This document shows positions 1 through 12,431 of a stretch of 64,000 nt of DNA, one piece after another (position 1 is the first letter of the stretch; each line of letters opens with the position of its first letter). The notes below the pieces were generated by a model that searched no databases, was not told where the DNA came from, and was given only the letters and a program-made list of their open reading frames with translations. The stretch comes from Rhyzopertha dominica (lineage: Eukaryota; Arthropoda; Insecta; Coleoptera; Bostrichidae): positions 59,293,325 to 59,357,324 of the forward strand of contig QCXZ01000064.1 of assembly GCA_025024175.1 (NCBI GenBank), given 5' to 3'. The translations under genes were made by a program, and so were the position numbers.

Positions 1-517
1 ATTTTCGTGCGCATAATAATGCATGTTATGTTTGTTAACTCAACCATTATTAGAAAATGATGCTTGATCTGAGAAGCAAATGTTGTTATAAAATCTCACA
101 TTCAAATTTTGGTGTTCCCGAAAAAAGTTACAAAAAGCCAGTCTTTTAGGATAATCTGTCTCCTTTAAGGCCTGAACCAGTTGCAAGTGATACGGATCAA
201 ATTGATTACCTTTAATTATTCGGTGTATTGCAGACAGACTAATACCGGCTGCTCTTGGGACTACCCTTTGACTAATGTGAGGATTTTCGTCAATCATTTC
301 CAATACTCTAATTTCATTATCAGGGCCTGTTGCTGTTATTTCTCTTGACCTTTTTCAGTGGTGGCCAGTTTGTCTTTAAAGTTAATTCAAGTCTCTTGAA
401 AATTGTATTGGTAGGAGGTCTTCTATTTGGAAAACGTTGTCTACATAAACGGGCAGCAGCGGAAGCATTTTTCTTGCATTCACCATAAATCAAAATCATA
501 TGTTTTTTGACACATTT
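1..517 (-). pseudogene. Broken DD41D transposase (copy A), N-terminal half
   Basis: Encodes the N-terminal helix-turn-helix region and the first catalytic motif of a mariner-superfamily cut-and-paste transposase. The clean frame 303-40 runs from MIDENPHISQRVV through a second helical segment to ICFSDQASFSNNG, where the first catalytic Asp (FSD) is seen. The frame then ends at TGA where the sister copy has GGA (Gly). The usual Glu after the Asp is Gln here. Upstream of 303 the homology continues to about 517 in other frames, covering the first helix-turn-helix (ECKKNASAAARL). The C-terminal catalytic part lies outside the window. With an in-frame stop and frameshifts, this copy cannot encode active transposase. 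Confidence 0.8.
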
Positions 518-661
518 TGACTTTTAATAAATACAGTGACAGGAACCATAGCGCATAGCCGTCATGGATTCCCAATTTATTTTTAAAATAATACCATTAT
601 TATTATTTTGGGTTGCATTTTTAATTACATCAGGGTCATTATCATTCGTGAAACATNCTGT
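1..661 (-). mobile_element. DD41D mariner-like transposon, copy A, cut by window edge
   Basis: Minus-strand copy of the transposon also present at 20654. Its outer end lies near 661 and reads (minus strand) ACAGNATGTTTCACGAATG, matching the left end of the second copy. The subterminal stretch also matches, but this copy lacks about 35 bases present in the other. The far end falls outside the window, so neither target duplication nor right terminus can be checked. Confidence 0.8.
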
Positions 662-1130
662 ATTTCGTAAAATATGGAACTAAACGCAAAAATATGCAAC
701 TTAATTATTAGGTATATTCAACACTAATTAATATAATTCGTGCAAATACTAAATACGAATACATATATGCAAAAAAATATCACTTATGCAGATTTCATAA
801 AATCCGCTCTCTATTTATGATAATCTTCTCCGCTAAGTTATTATCTGGAAAAATCAGAAAACATATGGCTTGATGAGGTAGGACAAAATATAATTTATTA
901 AGTAATCGTTTAGAAGTTCAACGGGTATATTATGAGCCACATCTTTAATCTTTAAAGGATAATATACTCTTAGGCAGATGCGTCTGATCAGATTTTTCAG
1001 CCGGATGCTGGGCGGATATTCTAGATCTTGCCAAAGCAGTACCTTTCGTAGCCATCAAGTTCAGGGTGACTTCGTGGCTCCAACTCCCCAAAAAATTGTT
1101 CATGATCAGCTCTGTCACGCTTGATTTTTT
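662..1130. other. No gene seen
   Basis: AT-rich sequence between two transposon relics. I see no supported reading frame, RNA gene or repeat here. Confidence 0.6.
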
Positions 1131-1680
1131 ATGAATAACTTAATTTTATCTAATGCAAGACGAGGCTGTGGTGGCAAAACAATTTTACTTGTTGATCACT
1201 ATAAATTCAATGAATTTAACTTAAACTGGCTTCTAGGGAAGAAAAGTGGCGGTGTATTAACCAAAAATGTAGCCCTTTTTTGCACACCATTGGTGAATCC
1301 GGCGATCGAATTATAACGATCAGCAATTTAGTTCACAACCACGACAAAATTCTGGAAAATGTTATCCAACAATGTTTTGTGAGAACATCAGGAAAAGGAA
1401 AAGCAGATATTGTTTGTGGAAAAACCTTCAAAAATTGTGCAGAAATGTGTCCAAGGAGAGCATAATGAACATCGGATTCACGACCTGGATTGTGTTAGAA
1501 GATCCATATATTATTCGAGGTGTAAGAAATATCCGAAACTTCCTCCCGGAAGTGTCCTTATCAGAACAAAATCCTTACGCCATTTAGAGAACAACTTCAT
1601 GTTGATTAATTACAAGAGAGCTATTGTCAACAATATGATGCAAACTGTACATTCTTGAAGAAGGTAGTCGTCAGTTTTTA
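1131..1680 (+). pseudogene. Relic of FLYWCH zinc-finger/MULE transposase
   Basis: Fragments in several frames recall the N-terminal part of the FLYWCH-plus-MULE proteins common in insects. The first frame (1131-1316) has GGKTILLVDHYKFNEFNLNW, like the start of a FLYWCH finger. The next frame (1280-1465) supplies its HNH end (SNLVHNHDK). Near 1480-1620 the segment DCVRRSIYYSRCKKYPKLP followed by ENNFMLIN matches the linker that precedes the catalytic domain. Frame changes and stops separate the pieces, and the catalytic D-D-E region is absent. It is a dead transposon-derived gene. No terminal repeats were found around it, so its borders are approximate. Confidence 0.6.
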
Positions 1681-2739
1681 TAATAAATAATTTGAATTGA
1701 GAAAATGTGAGTTATTGATGTTATTCGCAGTCGCACTTATGAATAAGCATTGTCAATGGATATTTGTGTGTAAAATGCCAAATACATAGGAGTAAGCTTA
1801 GATAAGAGAATAACTGCTATAATCTGTTACTGCTGCTGTTAAAGGAGTAAACTATCTTCTAAAGAATCTTTTAATGCAGGAAATAAAAGTTCGTATATTT
1901 TGTGATTTTATTTACTTTATCTGTTTGAGATAAAGAAGAGGATCCTTGGTTTCTAAGCTGGTGAAACTTATATTATTGGCGTAAAAGGCTTTTCCCTTTG
2001 TAGTTTTGCTTTACAAACTAAGTCTGAAGCGATGAACAGGAAAGTAACATCTATAAAGAATAATTTTTCGTTGAACGAATTAGTGGCTGTTTGCATAATT
2101 TTATGTATGAATAGTAATCATCCTCCAGAAGAGGACGAAATTTGCAATAATTTGATAGATATCAATGACAGGCAGAAGACGAATGCTGTAAGAGAACCTG
2201 AAAAAACCAAAAGTTAAACAGTAAATTCTAGAAAACGATTGCAGACGACCATTACATGATATCCTATGACCTCCAGGATAACAGATTTTGATGAAGATCC
2301 AGTGACTATGGCGAGGAGTGGTTAAAAAATAATATAGGGCAAGTGACTACTACTGGTGGTCTATTTCAATTCCTGAAGTAGTATTCCAAAGAGTTGCTTT
2401 TCAGCTAGTTCCGAATGTTTTAGCTGATTTTGGACTACAACTATAAATCATGGAGCGTCACTTATTTACAAGTTTCTTAGAGACGCTTATGATAAAACTT
2501 ATAGTAATAAAGACATTAGTGATAATGGCACTTGTGGTTTTATTCCTGACCCTGACGGTGATGTTTCTAGATTCCAACCAGTGCGAGACAGATAGATCTG
2601 TTTTAATTAATAACGTTTGGGACATTTTGTGTTTTTGATTGGTCTTTTTTATCCTATTAATGAAGTAGCGAGCTTTATCCCTTCTTCGATCGATGAAAGA
2701 CGCAAAACTCTACGTTAGAAAGATATTACGTTTCATTAG
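1681..2739. other. No recognisable gene
   Basis: AT-rich. Two short open frames (2032-2217 and 2450-2638, plus) resemble no family I know and have no splice or homology support. They are treated as chance openings or very old relics. Confidence 0.5.
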
Positions 2740-3060
2740 CATCCAGCATTGAAACACAGCGAGTACGTACTACGCTGACCACACCTTTGCGGAGATCATA
2801 TGTTTTGCACCTGCACGCAGTCTTCAGGTAGCTCGGGGCAGCCTTGGGATGCCTTTCGCCGAACCTGCGTCTTTCTCCTTCTCTGTCCCGGGTCGTTCCG
2901 TCCCATTCTGTCAATAGCGGATAACGGTAGGCGATTTGGATTTTAAAGCCGAATATCGGGGGTAATAATGGCCGGAAAAAATCCACCGGCAGTGATTCGG
3001 TATGACGGAAGACTTGCGTCATGAGCTGCAGGTGTACGCGGCACTCTCACATTTTATGGT
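2740..3060. other. GC-rich patch, function unknown
   Basis: This roughly 320-base patch is clearly richer in G+C and CpG than its surroundings. A 98-codon open frame lies on the minus strand (3022-2726), but it is low-complexity in character and matches no known domain, so I do not call it coding. The patch could be an old exon, a regulatory element or a transposon piece. From 3061 to 3630 nothing else is seen. Confidence 0.35.
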
Positions 3061-3632
3061 GCAGGAATGGAGTTTTTCATAGGCGCGCAATAAAATAATT
3101 AACGAGTTGTTTACACCGGACAAGAGACTTTGTTGCAATTGTTCTTCGGTACATAAATTCGCGCGGACCTTTGCTTGCCGATGCATTATAATTCATGCGC
3201 ACATGGCTTAATTAACATTCTGCTTTGAGACTTGTCGTTGCGACACGCAGATGCGGCGATCTGTGTCAACATAATATTTCGTACGTATAAAGGGTAGACT
3301 GGGTGTCTTCGAAAATAATCCACGGAGCATGGGCGTAGGCTAGGGGGAAGCAACTGGGCACTCTCCCCATGTCATTTTGTGTAAAAGATTCAGTACCACT
3401 CTTGGTAAAATCCCCTGTTGTTTACCAAATATACATACAGTCCCAAGAAGTTTTATACAAATGGAAAAAAGTTTATTTTACGTTTCACAAAATAGTTATT
3501 TTTTTGTATCCTTGTATCCAATAAACTACTGTTTGAATCAATACATTTTAGGTGCAGTGGCGTTGCCTGTAATAACGATAGCAACCTAATAAACATCGTA
3601 TGTCAGAAAAAAGTAATTTCAGAATTATAATA

Positions 3633-4932
3633 CGAAGCATGTTTTTAAGTAAGTACCGCTTTGCGATTCCGCCGCCGCAGCGCTACGGTCGGTGTTCCGC
3701 GCATGCGCGCTGGTTACCTACATCTCTTGTCTACGCACTGACGCCATTACAGTTTGATTCTTCATTGTATACGTTGTTTACTGAGTGTTTAAGATGCCTC
3801 CGACAATCGTGAGTCCCGCCGATTGTGAAGTACGGGCTGTTATACGATTTCTTAGTGTTAAAGGCGTAAAACCGATCGATATTCATCGTGAGATCTGTGA
3901 AGTTTACGGACAAAACATTATAAGTGATGGAATGGTAAGGAAATGGGTGAGAGCATTTAAAGATGGCCGCACAAATGTGCACGGAGTGGGCGTCTTTCGG
4001 TCGTTAATGAAACTTTGGTGCAGAAAGTGAACGAAAAGGTGAGAGAAAACAGACGCTTTACAATTTCATCATTGTGCGACTGCTTTCCTCAATATTCTCG
4101 TAGTGTTTTGTATCGCATTGTGACCGAGAACTTGAATTACCGGAAATTGTGTTCACGTTGGGTTCCGAAAATGTTGACGGATTTGCACAAAACCCAACGT
4201 TTAGGCAGTGCATTGACTTTCCTTGAGCGGTACCACAATGAAGCTGAAGATTTTTTAGATCAAATTGTTACTGGTGACGAAACATGGGTGGCCTACGTCA
4301 CACCAGAATCGAAACAACAATCCATGGAATGGCGACATTCATCATCACCCAAAAAAGTGAAGTTTAAGCAAACAATTTCTACCAGGAAAATCATGTGCAC
4401 AGTTTTTTGGGACAGAAAAGGAGTATTGCTAGTGGAGTTTCTGCCTCGTAATCAGACAATTAATGCAGCGTCTTATTGTAAGACATTGAACAATCTGCGT
4501 CGTGCAATCCAGAACAAAAGACGTGGCAAGTTGAGTAAGGGTATCGTTTTGCTGCATGACAATGCCCGTCCACATGTGGCTAATCGGACCAAAGATCTCA
4601 TCAAATCTTTTAAATGGGAAACTCTAGATCATCCTCCATACAGCCCTGATCTGGCACCCAGCGACTACCATTTGTTCCTGTACTTGAAGAAACACCTGGG
4701 TGGTCAGCGTCTTCAAGACGATAATGAAGTCGAAACATTTGTGATACAGTGGTTAACAAGTCAGGCGGCAGAATTTTATGAGGAGGGTATTCAAAAACTG
4801 GTGACTCAATATTCACGGAAATTATGTAGAAAAGATTAAGGTACAGGCTTTCATGTAAGATAAAATTATTGCGATATCTTTGCACGTCTTTTTTTAATTC
4901 CAAAACGGTACTTACTTAAAAAACATGCCTCG
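3633..4932 (+). mobile_element. Mariner (DD34D) transposon, nearly full length
   Basis: The 1300-bp element is bounded by TA dinucleotides at 3631-3632 and 4933-4934. The inverted ends match: left CGAAGCATGTTTTTAAGTAA, and the right end on the minus strand CGAGGCATGTTTTTTAAGTA, both followed by GTACCG. This is the normal mariner layout of about 30-bp inverted repeats, TA target and one transposase gene. The ends look transposition-competent, but the gene inside is frameshifted, so this copy could move only with transposase from elsewhere. Confidence 0.93.
3794..4839 (+). pseudogene. Mariner transposase with one frameshift deletion
   Basis: DDD-type transposase that would cut and rejoin mariner DNA at TA sites. 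The ATG at 3794 starts MPPTIVSPADCEVRAV, the first helix-turn-helix, and the frame continues to NVH near 3980. There about 10 bases are missing compared with the family (which reads VH, a few charged residues, then SGRPSVVNE). The rest continues in another frame as SGRLSVVNETLVQKVNEK to the TAA at 4837. The second helix-turn-helix (FTISSLCDCFPQYSRSVLYR) and all three catalytic aspartates are intact: GDETWV, HDNARPH and SPDLAPSDYHLF, with 34 residues between the last two (DD34D). No other stop is seen, so the copy died recently or carries an assembly error. Confidence 0.92.
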
Positions 4933-4934
4933 TA

Positions 4935-6479
4935 AATAATAATAAAGCTTGCAGCGCACTCTAAATTAGTAGTAGTTGATCTATACATGTTGAAAGTTTT
5001 GAAGGTGTGGTATTCCAAATATCCATGTAATGCACTCTCGAATACCTTGGTAAAATTAGACATGGTTGGGATAGAACAGTAATTATCGATAGACGTTTTA
5101 TCCCTTTTTTAAATACTGGGCAGAATGAGACAGAAAACTTGACAAAGGTGTGTACTACGCCTCTGCCCACGAGTCGTTGAATTGCAATGCAAAAAATTGA
5201 TTTTGAAACATAAAGATTTTCGATAAATAATGAAGTCATATGTGCCGCTGAGGAATGGGTTTGCAGATCAAGATATAATAATTTTACAAGGGTTTGAAAT
5301 TACTTTATGAACGTTCTGCCTAATATTTTGAATAAAATAAATTTTGTTTTAAAACATTGATAGTCTTTGCAAAGGAAATTTTTAATAGCAGACGCTTTTG
5401 TAATACGCCAATACTCTTGACAAGCAAATTCAGCGTCAATATGCTAGGAAAGCTCCTGAAACTGAACAAAAAGAACCTCTCTAACAACACCCAAGAATTC
5501 CTTTGGCACCGAGAAAAATTGAATCATTCAAAACCACATACGAAGAAACCCACAGCACCCAATTACGATGCTGATGAGTTCACTTCTCCACACATACACA
5601 TTCCACGCTGCGCAAGTTATGTAGACTTCCCGATCACGGCAGCAAACTTGTGTAATGCCTTCATGCTCGTTATTATTAATTTTCGAGAAGCACGATGAAA
5701 ATTGTATGCCGCTCGTTATTGAAATCTGTGTTGGTATAGCAATAACGATAAACGGAAGCTGTTATTGGCCCCATGCGCAGAGGTATTCCGCGGTTTACCA
5801 GGTAATTACGCGGTTGTATACAGTGTGTTGTGACTGGAGTGACATATTAAAGATCAACGGAAGCCATTGCAGAAGCAATGATAATAATTCTTTATTCTCA
5901 AAACTGTCAAAGACATTTATGCTAAAAGCGAGGGATAATCGCCCTTATTGTTAAGGATGTTGTCAAAGATCTTCTTCACTCTTTTTGTATTTAAAGAATT
6001 AAAATTAAATTTAGTGGACAGCAGTTGTACCTGGTCAGAGCCCTGTGTAGGATAAATACTATCCTCAAAATAAATAAACTAAAAATTTTAAGAACTTTCT
6101 TTGAACCGATTCAATTAAATCTGTACGTATAAATACAGCCAAATAACCGAAAAGCCTTGATACCTTGTCAAAAGTAACACTCAATTCCTTAATACTATAA
6201 CTTGCTGACGTCTTTTGTTCAAGTGAGACTGGCACAACAGCAGCAAATGATCGAACGCTGAAATTAACGTAAATAATATCCATCCATGTTGTCCAGACTC
6301 GACAACATGCTGAAAACAGCATGCTAAATATAACGTCTTCTAAACAATATCGTCTGAACAATTTAATAAACACAAGTAGTTCTTCAAAATCAAATTTCAC
6401 AGACCAGTTCCAAAAAGATGTCCTAATTTAACTAAGTTCCTCAAAATGTCTTATATCCAAGGAAGAAAAATGCAGACTG
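4935..6479. other. No recognisable gene
   Basis: Intergenic sequence. A 113-codon plus frame (5357-5698) and a 111-codon minus frame (6400-6065) are open but match no family I recognise and show no splice context. I do not call them genes. Confidence 0.5.
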
Positions 6480-7563
6480 AAAGTAATGAATCGACAATCT
6501 GCTCCTCTATGGTTTGCCAAAAATTCATAAAAATAATGTACCAATGAGACTTACAAGTTTTGTAGATTTGCCAATAAACCTTTATTAAAATCTATTGAAT
6601 GTTATTTCAAATAAGTTGTAAATAATGCCACACAATTTGCGTTTTGAAAAATAAAATAGAAAACTTCATTCCTGTCGACTAATACACCATTCAAGTTTGT
6701 ATGGATCAAAGTTATGTTGTGCTCAATGGTTCGTTTTACAAACAAGATGAAGAATTGCCAACGGTATCGCTTTTGTCTCTAATTTTGGAAAAAAAATATA
6801 TCATGATGGAGAGAAACTATTTTCATCTAAATAATCAATAAAGTTTTATTCTGGACGAGGTATGTAGATGACATTTTTTCTATTTGGACAGGCAGAGGCA
6901 AGCAATTGTTATCTGAACACGATAAACAACAAAATTTAATGCGCAATAGGGAGAGAAATTTTCTATAAATTTCTATAAAGAATAACGAAGTCATATTTGA
7001 AATTCAAGACTGAAAAATTCAACACCAAATTAAGAACTATTAAACAAGTAGCGATTATTAATGGTTACGACACAAAAATTATAGAAATATTACTCAAAAA
7101 ACACTGTGAACAAGACATACTGTATAGAGAGTCAACAATTCACTTCATTAAATGATATCAAAAACGTCAAAAATCGACTAAGCAAGTTCGGTATAAAAGA
7201 AATAGAAGTAAATAAAATTAATTTAGCAAGCCTCTTGATAAACAACAAACCCAAAATTAATAAATTGGGGAAAAAGTGGCGTTTACGAATTGCAATATGA
7301 ACAATGCGACATGATATATAGGTCAATAGGGTAGAGCTGTCAAAAAGAGAGATAAAGAACATAAACTGGAAAAAAGTTCAACGTGGTTTGATAGTCACTG
7401 TATAAGCAACAGTCATTGTTTAGATGAAAACAACGCAAGGGTTTTGCACTGCAAAAGGAAAAGTAAAAAATTAAATCTTTTGGAACATTTAGAAATAAAA
7501 CTTGTAACAAACCCGAAAAAAGAAATTCCGACGTTGGATTCTGCCCTTTCATTTGCTAAATTA
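6480..7563 (+). pseudogene. Penelope-like retroelement relic (RT plus GIY-YIG)
   Basis: A decayed Penelope-like element readable only by changing frame. In order: YGLPKIHKNNVPMR near 6510 (the conserved GLPKIHK motif of the reverse transcriptase), LNGSFYKQDEELPTVSL near 6720, and RYVDDIFSIW near 6855, which holds the catalytic YVDD. Next come GVYELQYEQCDMIYRSIGR near 7275, matching the start of the GIY-YIG endonuclease (normally CDKIYIGQTGR), and NLLEHLEIK near 7480 from its end, finishing at the stop at 7563. The order RT then GIY-YIG is diagnostic of Penelope-like elements. Many stops and frameshifts show that it is dead and old. No target duplication was found. Confidence 0.85.
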
Positions 7564-9639
7564 TAACACTCCAAACCTTAATTCCAGACCAAAAAAGCAA
7601 TCAAATGTTTTACAACTATATTGTGAGGGTGAGGAGGCAATTTACACATGTGGCTTCGGTACAGTTTTGTGCCTTACATCCTGTTAGAATTCCCCAACTG
7701 TACTATCAATTTGTTCTTTTATATACTTTCGCTTGTCATTTCCAGATATTTTTCTTTTCTCCTTCCTACATTGCTTGTATTTTTCCATACATTGTCTATA
7801 CTTTACTGTTTCAATTTCGAATCTCGCATTCTCTACTGTTTTCTTCTTCTTTGCATTTGAATTCCAACCACTCACTTTTCTTAATCTCCTTCTTACTGCT
7901 TTCAATTTATCAGCTACATGATCTTTGATCTGCTGTCATCGCAGATACGCCATTGTCTCTTGACATTCAAATAATACCTCCTGTATCTCCGACAAGAAAA
8001 AAAACTGTAATGCATCACTTTTGCATAACAAAAGAGTAGATCCGTTATTTACAAATACGTCGCGCCGCAGATGCTTTTTGTTGGGTCGAGATGGTCGCGT
8101 AAATTCGAATATACACAGATAGCAACCCCACGTATCATCCTATTCACAGGCTTATCGCCGGTCGCCTTATGGATATTCCAATTTCCTAAACTGCTCCTGC
8201 TATCCTTTTTCGTACGCGATAATGCTTTACTAGGGCGACCTGGCGGCTGATGTAGAACTTTTATAGCGAAGTCTAGACTTTTTCGGGAATAATAACGATG
8301 CAACTGCGTGACGCTGGGTTTGCATATCTTCTATCTATGCCTTTCAAGTTATTATAGCTTTGAATTCCTCTTTATACAGCCACTTTTTAAATCCTCCTCA
8401 TATGCAAGTAATTATATCGTAAGTAAGTAAGTAAGTATATCGACAAAGTCTCAAATATGAAAATTGCTACATTATAATTTAATGTTCACGTCAATTTTTA
8501 CCTTCTACATGGATACTAAATCCAAACGAAGAAAATAATGAAAGAAGAAGCTTGAATTAAGACTTACGAATACAGGGCATCGAAAAATTGTGGCCTAAAA
8601 TGGCATAATACATAGCAGAGTCAAATGAAAACCTTAAGTGTACTGTAAAAAGTTTTTGAGATCTAGAAAGCTCTGTTAATGTCATATCGTAGGAAAAATT
8701 CAAAGCACTGTCACATTGACAGATTAAAGAATGTAACTCCAAGAAGTAGATTTATTTTTGTAGACTGTGGGCAAACTTTGATTTGAAAAATTTGAAGTTT
8801 TAATGAGATCATTTGATAGCAAATTTTTAAGGCAGGATCTCGGAATCCAACAATTCACTAATTGAAGTCTCACAATCTCTTCTATTTAAAATTACTATTG
8901 CTGAATCTTTATCTGCTCTTATAACTATGATATACGTATTTCTGTTTAAAACGTTAAAATCTTCAATTCAATTTTTGTTTTGGATTTAAAATAGACAGCT
9001 AAAATCAGTAAAAGCAGGACGAATTTTTTTGTTACTGAAGATATTCTTCAAGATGATAAACTAGGTAACTCCATATCCACTTAAAAGACATATCCAGCAT
9101 TCCTACATAATTTCAATTGCCCCTACAACGCCTTGCTCGTGCAAGGCAAAAACTTTTTACTGCTCACTATTAAATGTCTTTATTACAGCAAGCCGGGATT
9201 AGAAATATTTACGACGTGAAACTCTTTTTAACAGTAATCTTGGTGCAGGAAGACCATAAACTGTTCGAAACGGTACTGCGTATGTCCCAGTTTGGCTCTT
9301 TCTTATGATCATGCTATATAATGCAATTTGAATATTAAAGGCATCAGTATGCATAAACTGCAGAAATGTGTGTAGAGGCTAGTACGACTAAATATTATGT
9401 GGAACATGGAAAGACAGGTCGTTACTGATCGCAGAAAAAATTTGAAAGCCAAATTATCTGCTGTTACATTTTCATTTAGGATATATGGACCTGTAATATA
9501 ATAACCAGCCTACACGTTTTGTTTCTCAGAATACTGTGCCTGTTGTTTATGAAAATTATGCCACATAGAAATCTCTAAAGCTAAAAAAGAACGATCTTAT
9601 GATGATTACACACTTGAATCTATTAATAAACAGAAAGCC
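7564..9639. other. No gene seen; short GTAA microsatellite
   Basis: AT-rich intergenic DNA. A (GTAA)n microsatellite of about five units sits at 8419-8437. An 84-codon minus frame (8303-8049) lies in a slightly GC-richer patch but resembles nothing known. Short pyrimidine-rich frames near 7650-7930 are compositional artefacts. Confidence 0.55.
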
Positions 9640-10060
9640 ATGTAGGATGTAATTCAGACTAATACAAAAAGACATAATCATTTAATATGTAAACTTTCAA
9701 CAAAATTATTCATGCTTCGTAAGTTAGCTTTATGTGTTTCTAACCGAACACTAATTATTGCTTATCATGCTTTAATACACAGTCTAATTTCATATGCAAT
9801 ACCTGCATGGGATCATTTTCCTCATGGAAAAAAGGTATTCAAAATACAACGGAAATGCATGCAACGTATGTCGTGCAGTAACACCGAAAATGCTCCACAA
9901 CAGTTTGAAAATAACTTGTACTACTGTATGCACGTTGGTGGACAGTAATTCGAGCATTTACTTGACTAATAAATAAGTGTTAAAGCAAAATTGAATCGAT
10001 TTTTGCATTTTTCGTCATACATTATTGTTGGAGTTTCAACGCTCCATATTTTCTAAATAA
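9640..10060 (+). pseudogene. LINE reverse transcriptase C-terminal relic
   Basis: The frame from 9712 (MLRKLALCVSNRTLII, then YHALIHSLISYAIPAWDHF) matches the thumb/C-terminal region of insect non-LTR reverse transcriptases. There a 'LRKL' helix is followed by YYALFHSHL-like and YGI..WG-like segments. About 60 bases upstream (9655-9711) carry faint homology in the same direction. The coding match fades near 9900. The AT-rich run ending in AAATAAATAAATTG near 10060 could be the LINE 3' tail. The catalytic domain is missing. Clade assignment (Jockey/CR1-like) is tentative. Confidence 0.6.
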
Positions 10061-11199
10061 ATAAATTGAACACAATCCGCTACAAAAGCAAATACCGGTA
10101 ATGATAAATTTATCATGAATTTGGAACTACTCAAGAACAAATTATTATAAGTACAATTATATGTAACGATTTAACAACAACTAAAAGAAATGCCGCGGTC
10201 AAAATAGTCCACCGTGATTATACGAATGCATGAAACAACAGTCACACTAACAAAGAAAAATCCGACCTTAACCAGGAGCTCCAGCGATCTGGGAAGGCCA
10301 ATGGCTCCAAAAGGATAAGCAAAATGTCGCACTTATACCCAAATGTCTCATTTTTTATTTTTTGAATTTTATTTTTGAATTAAAAAGTTCAAATTTTTTT
10401 GAAAGACGAGAAGACCCTGCAATCTATCTCTGGATTCCAGGCAATAAGGCAAGTTCTAGGTAGGCAAGAACCGCACAATCGAAGATACCAAATGCAGGTA
10501 CTAGAGGCGTAATAAAAGCCCTAAAGAAAACCAAAGCTACACACGATGCGCTAACGGAAGAAAATTACTTACACAACCAGGTTGTAGTTGTAGTGGAACA
10601 GGAGAAATCCGGAAAATTCCGAAGTCAGTGAAGCTTTCCAACCCAACTGCACACTGACTCAACTAAGATACGTGTTAGCCCTTGTACCAAGCCTCAAATC
10701 CCTTTCGGATAATTATAAAAATTTGCAACAATGCCGGCTTAAGTAGTGCGTCCACATTTAACTAACTAGCGAGCAAAAGTTTACTGCTCTCGCAGAATCG
10801 CACCTGAAAAAACCCACAAAACTAACCAGAAGAAGAGCATCGAGGTGCGCCTTATCCAGAATAAAGAAACAGTAGTTGCCCATCCTGCAGGTAAAGATAT
10901 ACGAAATTATTTAAATTCATTAAAAAGTGAAAAGCGAATGTAACATTATATATCGGTGGAATATGGATGAAACTATATTACACACAGGATAAAGACAAGG
11001 ATGGTTGAAGGATGCTGAATAATAATTGCAAAAAACCTAACTACTGTCCATGTTGGTGGAAGAAAGAGAAGAGAAAGAGCTTGGAAAAATGAAGCGAAAG
11101 ATGAAATAAAGAAAAGAAACATGGAGGAAAGCAAAGGCAGCAAATAAGAAGGGCTGGAAGAAGATAACACACCAATCTTTAGGCATTATAGAACCTTTT
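10061..11199. other. Mostly featureless; possible RNase-H-like trace
   Basis: At about 10415-10450 the plus strand reads IYLWIPGNKA, which recalls the W-P-G-H-x-G-x-x-G-N motif of LINE-encoded RNase H, but nothing around it confirms this. The rest shows no gene. A 65-codon minus frame (11170-10973) is low-complexity. Confidence 0.3.
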
Positions 11200-11720
11200 A
11201 TAAGAGGTGGCCCACTTCATCTTGCAATTTCCGCCGTCAAACGTTCAGATTCTCAAGACGGAAGCGCCGTCCTCCAAAAACGGAGCAGTTACGCGTCAGT
11301 CTCCCAACAGATGTCCCCGACATAGCGTGACGCGACCGCCATCCATCGTCGCGCCGAAAAAACACAATGCGACCCGCCGTCGAAATTACCATCGTCTGCG
11401 TGTGTGCATTTCTCCGGCCCCGGAGATGAAGAGGAAGAAATTCGATATCGGAGGCGCGGTCGGTTTCGATCAAACGGCCATAGTTATGCAGGGTGATCGT
11501 ACGGTCAACAACCGGCCAAATCGTCCCGCGGAGGTGTCTTCGGATGACCCACATCGCGGAGAGTTTTTGCGCCAGTCCTAACAGTACTGAACCCAGCCTG
11601 TGTGAACGCATTCCGAAACACACACATGCGTCAGGTGCATATAGCTACGACGATTAAGAACGTCTATCGATCAACGCTGAGATGACAACTGGAAGTGACG
11701 CAATCCAGGTGTGGGATTCG
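11200..11720. other. GC-rich, CpG-rich island with open frames on both strands
   Basis: About 500 bases with much higher G+C and CpG than the flanks. Frames of 124 (plus, 11207-11581) and 128 codons (minus, 11623-11237) overlap almost completely, which is typical of GC-rich DNA poor in stop codons. Neither product resembles a known domain. A regulatory island or untranslated first exon is more likely than a protein. No TATA box or splice sites were convincingly placed. Confidence 0.35.
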
Positions 11721-12169
11721 GGAAGTTAGAGCGTTTGGAACCGTCGCGGTGCTTGCTAGAACTAGTTTCGTTCATAACCAGTCGATTTGGACATAAGAAC
11801 GAAGCATCAAATCAGGTGTTTTTGATTTTTTTATGTGTTGTTTACGTTTCAAGTTTTTGACCGCCGCAGACGACTGTCATCGTATATTATAAAAAAAACT
11901 TCGACATTTTCACCTAAAAAGACTGATTTCTCGGCAACAACTGTCTTAATAATTCTTAAACAACAGTTTCGGAGATGAAGCTTTTACAAGTTTGCGCATT
12001 TTTCAAATTTTTAACATAACTTCATCCGTTTCAGTACCATTTGAATGTCTGAAGACCTAGTTATTTGAAAACCTTCTCAACGGACTATACTGCGGTCTCA
12101 GCGTATCCAGAAGTGACATCTCTCTCACCCCACTGTGGAAGAAGGTATGAACAAAACGTAAAATGTTAA
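11721..12169. other. No gene seen
   Basis: AT-rich sequence between the GC island and the split LINE. I see no supported feature. Confidence 0.5.
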
Positions 12170-12423
12170 CAAGAGATCACAAGAGAAATGGAGGACTATC
12201 AGACAGATGTACTAGCTCTAGCTATACAAGAAATAAGATAGAAAGGAGAAGGAAGAATAGGCAACAAGTCGTTCAATTTATTTTATAATGGAGAAAGTAC
12301 AGAGGGAAAGGATGGTACGGGGTTTATAGTTATCAAAAAATAGAAAGGAAAACATAATGGAATTTGAGAGAATGAGCGGCATGACAACACACTTGAGACT
12401 ACAAGAAACAAGATAACGCAACA
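12170..12423 (+). pseudogene. LINE endonuclease, 5' part, split by the MULE insertion
   Basis: Plus-strand relic of an apurinic-type endonuclease (EEP fold) of a non-LTR retrotransposon. Translation gives DVLALAIQEIR near 12210, corresponding to the conserved 'LALQETRW' metal-binding Glu motif, then SFNLFYNGE near 12275 and GTGFIVIKK near 12320. It breaks at 12424, where the MULE target duplication begins. The continuation is at 14576: joining across one copy of the duplication gives TIINAYAPTE, the next conserved LINE motif. Stops interrupt the frame, so the LINE was probably already decaying. The family looks RTE-like, but this is an inference from motif wording only. Confidence 0.8.
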
Positions 12424-12431
12424 ATTATTAA

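Noticed and set aside
11207..11623. Overlapping 124- and 128-codon frames as genes
   Set aside because: Both strands are open over the same GC-rich interval, as expected from composition; no domain, splice site or homology supports either.
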